DNA of 64,000 nucleotides from Nonomuraea endophytica (lineage in GTDB: Bacteria; Actinomycetota; Actinomycetes; Streptosporangiales; Streptosporangiaceae): the NCBI RefSeq assembly GCF_014203235.1, contig NZ_JACHIN010000026.1, forward strand, positions 1 through 64,000, written 5' to 3'. Position 1 is the stretch's first letter, and every line of letters starts with the position of its first letter. The notes below the pieces were generated by a model, which did no database searches, was not told the DNA's origin, and saw only the letters and a list, made by a program, of their open reading frames with translations. A program made the translations under genes and the position numbers. This document shows positions 60,912 through 64,000 of this stretch, one piece after another.

Positions 60912-62119
60912 ATGACCATCGACCGACGCTCGTTCCTCATCGGCGCATCACTGCTGCCTCTCGTCACCGCATGCGGTGCGTCAGGCTCCTCATCCTCCTC
61001 CACGGCGGCTCCACTCAAGATCGGCGCATCGCTGCCGCTCACCGGCCCGGCCGCGGACGTCGCCGACCCCGGCTACAAGGGCTACCAGGTCTGGCAGAGC
61101 CAGATCAACGCGCGCGGCGGGCTCCTGGGCCGCAAGGTGGAGTTCGTCATCCTCGACGACGGCTTCGACCAGAACACCGTGGTCTCCAACTACAACCGGC
61201 TGATCAGCCAGGACCGGGTGGACCTGCTGATCGGCACGTTCTCCTCCTTTCTCAACCTGCCCGCCTCCACCGTCGCCGACCGCAACCGCATGCTCTACAT
61301 CGAGCCGTCGGGCGGGGCCGCGGACATCTTCTCGCGCGGCCACACCCGGCTGTTCTTCAGCCAGCCCGGCACGACCGACACCGCTCACCGGCCGTTCGCC
61401 GGTTATGTGGAGGGTCTGAAGGAGCGGCCGGCCACCGCGGCGTACCTGCACCAGGACGACCCCAGCACCGACGTGCCCGTCCAGAATCTGCGCAAGACCT
61501 TCGAAGGACTCGGCATCAAGACCGTCTACGGGCAGAAGTACCCGCCGGACACCAAGAACTTCGACGCGATCGCCAACGCGATCCGGCAGGCCGACCCCGC
61601 GCTGGTGGTGCACGGCGCGCTGGAGCTCGACGGCGCGGCCGTGGTGCAGGCCATGCAGCGGGTCGGCTTCACGCCCCCGATCCTCTACCAGACCAGGGCG
61701 CCCTCCAGCGTCAACACCTACCCGAAGGCCATCGGCGCCACCAACACCGAGGCCATCTTCACCGCGGGCAGCTGGCACCCGGCCGCCAAGTACCCCGGCA
61801 ACGCCGAGTTCGTCGCCGACTACCGCAAGCAGTTCAGCCAGGAACCGAGCGAGGACGCCGCCAACTCCTACACCGCGGTGCAGGTGCTCCAGGCCGGAGT
61901 CCAGGCCGTGGGCAAGCTCGACCAGGACGCGATCGCGGCCTGGCTGCACGCCAACCAGGTGGACACCATCGTCGGCCCGCTGAAGTGGGACAAGCGCGGG
62001 GTGCCCGACGGGAGCCTGCTCCTCATGCAGTGGCAGGGCGGCAAGCTGGAGGTCGTCGCGCCCGCCTCGGCCGCCACCGTCCCGTCCGCGATCGCCGCCA
62101 AGCCGAACTGGGCGACCTG

Positions 62120-62120
<1 letters not shown>
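60912..62120 (+). CDS. ABC transporter substrate-binding lipoprotein (Liv/amide type)
   Basis: A 402-residue periplasmic-binding-type protein. DRRSFLIGASLLPLVTACG gives both a twin-arginine motif and a lipobox with Cys21. The type I fold follows: KIGASLPLTGPAADVADPGY, then GGLLGRKVEFVILDDGF and the C-terminal domain from about 145. It belongs to the branched-chain amino acid/urea/amide group. The stop overlaps the permease ATG (TGATG). The ligand is unknown and could be tied to the two preceding cytosolic proteins. Confidence 0.93.
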
Positions 62121-62988
<868 letters not shown>

Positions 62989-62992
<4 letters not shown>

Positions 62993-64000
62993 GGATCATG
63001 GTCATCGGGGCCGGCTGCGCCGTCCTCGCCCTCATGCCCGTTCTGTGGGGCGACGCCTACTACCTGAACATGCTCATCCTGATCTTCCTGCTGGCGATCA
63101 TGGCCAGCTCCTGGAACATCATGGGCGGCTACACCGGCTACATCTCCCTGGGACAGAGCGCGTTCCTGGGAGTGGGCGCCTACACCACCGCCATCGCGGC
63201 CGACGCGTGGTCGATCTCCCCGTTCCTGGCCGCTCCCCTGGGCGGCCTCGTCGCCGGAGCGCTCGCCGCCGTGCTCGGCCTGGTCACCTTCCGGGCGCGC
63301 GGCAACGCGTTCATCATGATCACTTTCGCGATGCTCTACCTGCTCGGCATCGTGGCGCTGAACTGGACGTCGGTCACGAACGGCAACGACGGCATGGTCC
63401 TTCCCGCGCTGACCTGGAGCAGGGACTACGCGCTCTGGCCCTTCTACTACGGCCTGCTCGGCCTGCTGATCCTGACATTGCTGATGTCGCGGGCGATCGC
63501 CTCATCCCGCTTCGGCCTCGGACTGACGGCCATCCGCGAGGACGAGGAGAAGGCGGCCGGCATCGGGGTCCACACCTCGGCCGCCAAGCTCGCCGCCTTC
63601 GTGGCCAGCAGCGTGCCGATCGGCGTCGCGGGCGGCGTCTATGGCTACTACCTGGGATTCCTCGACTCCAGAGCCATGTTCAGCATCGTCACCAGCATCA
63701 TGATCGTGCTCGCCGCCCTGCTCGGCGGCACGGGCACGCTGTGGGGTCCCGTGCTGGGCGCGTTCCTGCTGGAGCCGTTCTCCCAGCTCACCAACCAGCT
63801 GTTCACCGGCCCGGCCGCGGGCGCCTGGCGGCTGATCGTCTTCGGCGGGTTGCTCCTGGCGATCCTGCTCTTCCTGCCCAAAGGCATCATTCCCGGAGTA
63901 CGGCAGGCGCTGGCCAGAGGAAGACCGGCGGCCGTGGGCAAACGCCTGACCCTCACCGCGGTCCCCTCCTGGCTCGCGGTCGGCGACGGCGCCCGGCTGG
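62989..64000 (+). CDS. livM: ABC permease, LivM family (runs off window)
   Basis: An open frame of at least 337 codons from ATG 62989 (MRIMVIGAGCAVLALMPVLW) without a stop by 64000. LivM features are MGGYTGYISLGQSAFLGVGA, GLTAIREDEEKAAGIGVHTS and LAALLGGTGTLWGPVLGA. The permease domain ends near LFLPKGIIPGVRQAL, close to the window edge, so the last 25-30 residues begin a tail. ATPase genes (LivG/LivF) are expected just beyond the edge. Confidence 0.92.

Overview
The window is about 70% GC with near-universal G/C at third codon positions, frequent GTG starts and short ATGA/GTGA overlaps. Together with many TetR/MarR regulators, P450s, an ECF42-type sigma factor and an XRE/NB-ARC/TPR regulator, this points to a chromosome of a large-genome filamentous actinomycete (Streptosporangiaceae/Streptomyces-like; a genus cannot be fixed from sequence alone). 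No rRNA, tRNA, CRISPR array or phage structural module was seen.

The layout is mostly small accessory modules. Many have a regulator facing its target gene, with a visible palindrome between them. 1-6.7 kb: P450 plus a small partner facing a TetR, a DrrC-like UvrA ATPase, and a flavoprotein facing a MarR. 6.6-8.5 kb: a histidine kinase whose response regulator has lost its N-terminus, fused to an aspartyl-protease remnant. 8.5-16.5 kb: FAD enzyme, DJ-1-like membrane protein, amidohydrolase, two regulator pairs, FBP zinc-finger protein and a serine hydrolase. 16.6-19.1 kb: an HTH_38/GbsR hybrid regulator and a zinc-ribbon coiled-coil protein, both bordered by repeats. 19.4-21.3 kb: a decayed GNAT gene and an IS630-type element with intact ends, a broken transposase and a SnoaL-like gene inside. 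21.3-31.4 kb: esterase, secreted proteins, intradiol dioxygenase, a second P450 with its TetR, a C-terminally truncated S9 peptidase and a fused serine hydrolase. 31.7-34.4 kb: DeoR / MFS / HAD module. 35-37 kb: VOC / YCII / ECF42-type sigma operon. 37.4-48.5 kb: QorR/quinone-reductase pair, two more berberine-bridge flavoproteins, FtsX-like and DM13 membrane proteins, TetR/deazaflavin reductase, MocR/DHFR-like, HD/AraC. 48.8-55 kb: hydrolase, chromate operon (split ChrB plus ChrA), MarR facing an MFS exporter and a frameshifted esterase. 55-58.5 kb: XRE-NB-ARC-TPR regulator and a second histidine kinase whose response regulator survives only as a C-terminal stub.

58.6-64.0 kb is the most unusual region. 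A tight operon runs off the window: a predicted cytoplasmic EPTP-type beta-propeller, a DUF5624-like protein of unknown function, a Tat/lipoprotein substrate-binding protein and two Liv-type ABC permeases. It is preceded by two 14-bp palindromes. I know of no described system with this combination.

A second theme is decay. Two kinases have lost their response regulators, and there are several gene stumps, one IS-associated rearrangement, one in-frame fusion and one single-base frameshift. The region looks like a chromosome-arm segment with active gene turnover.
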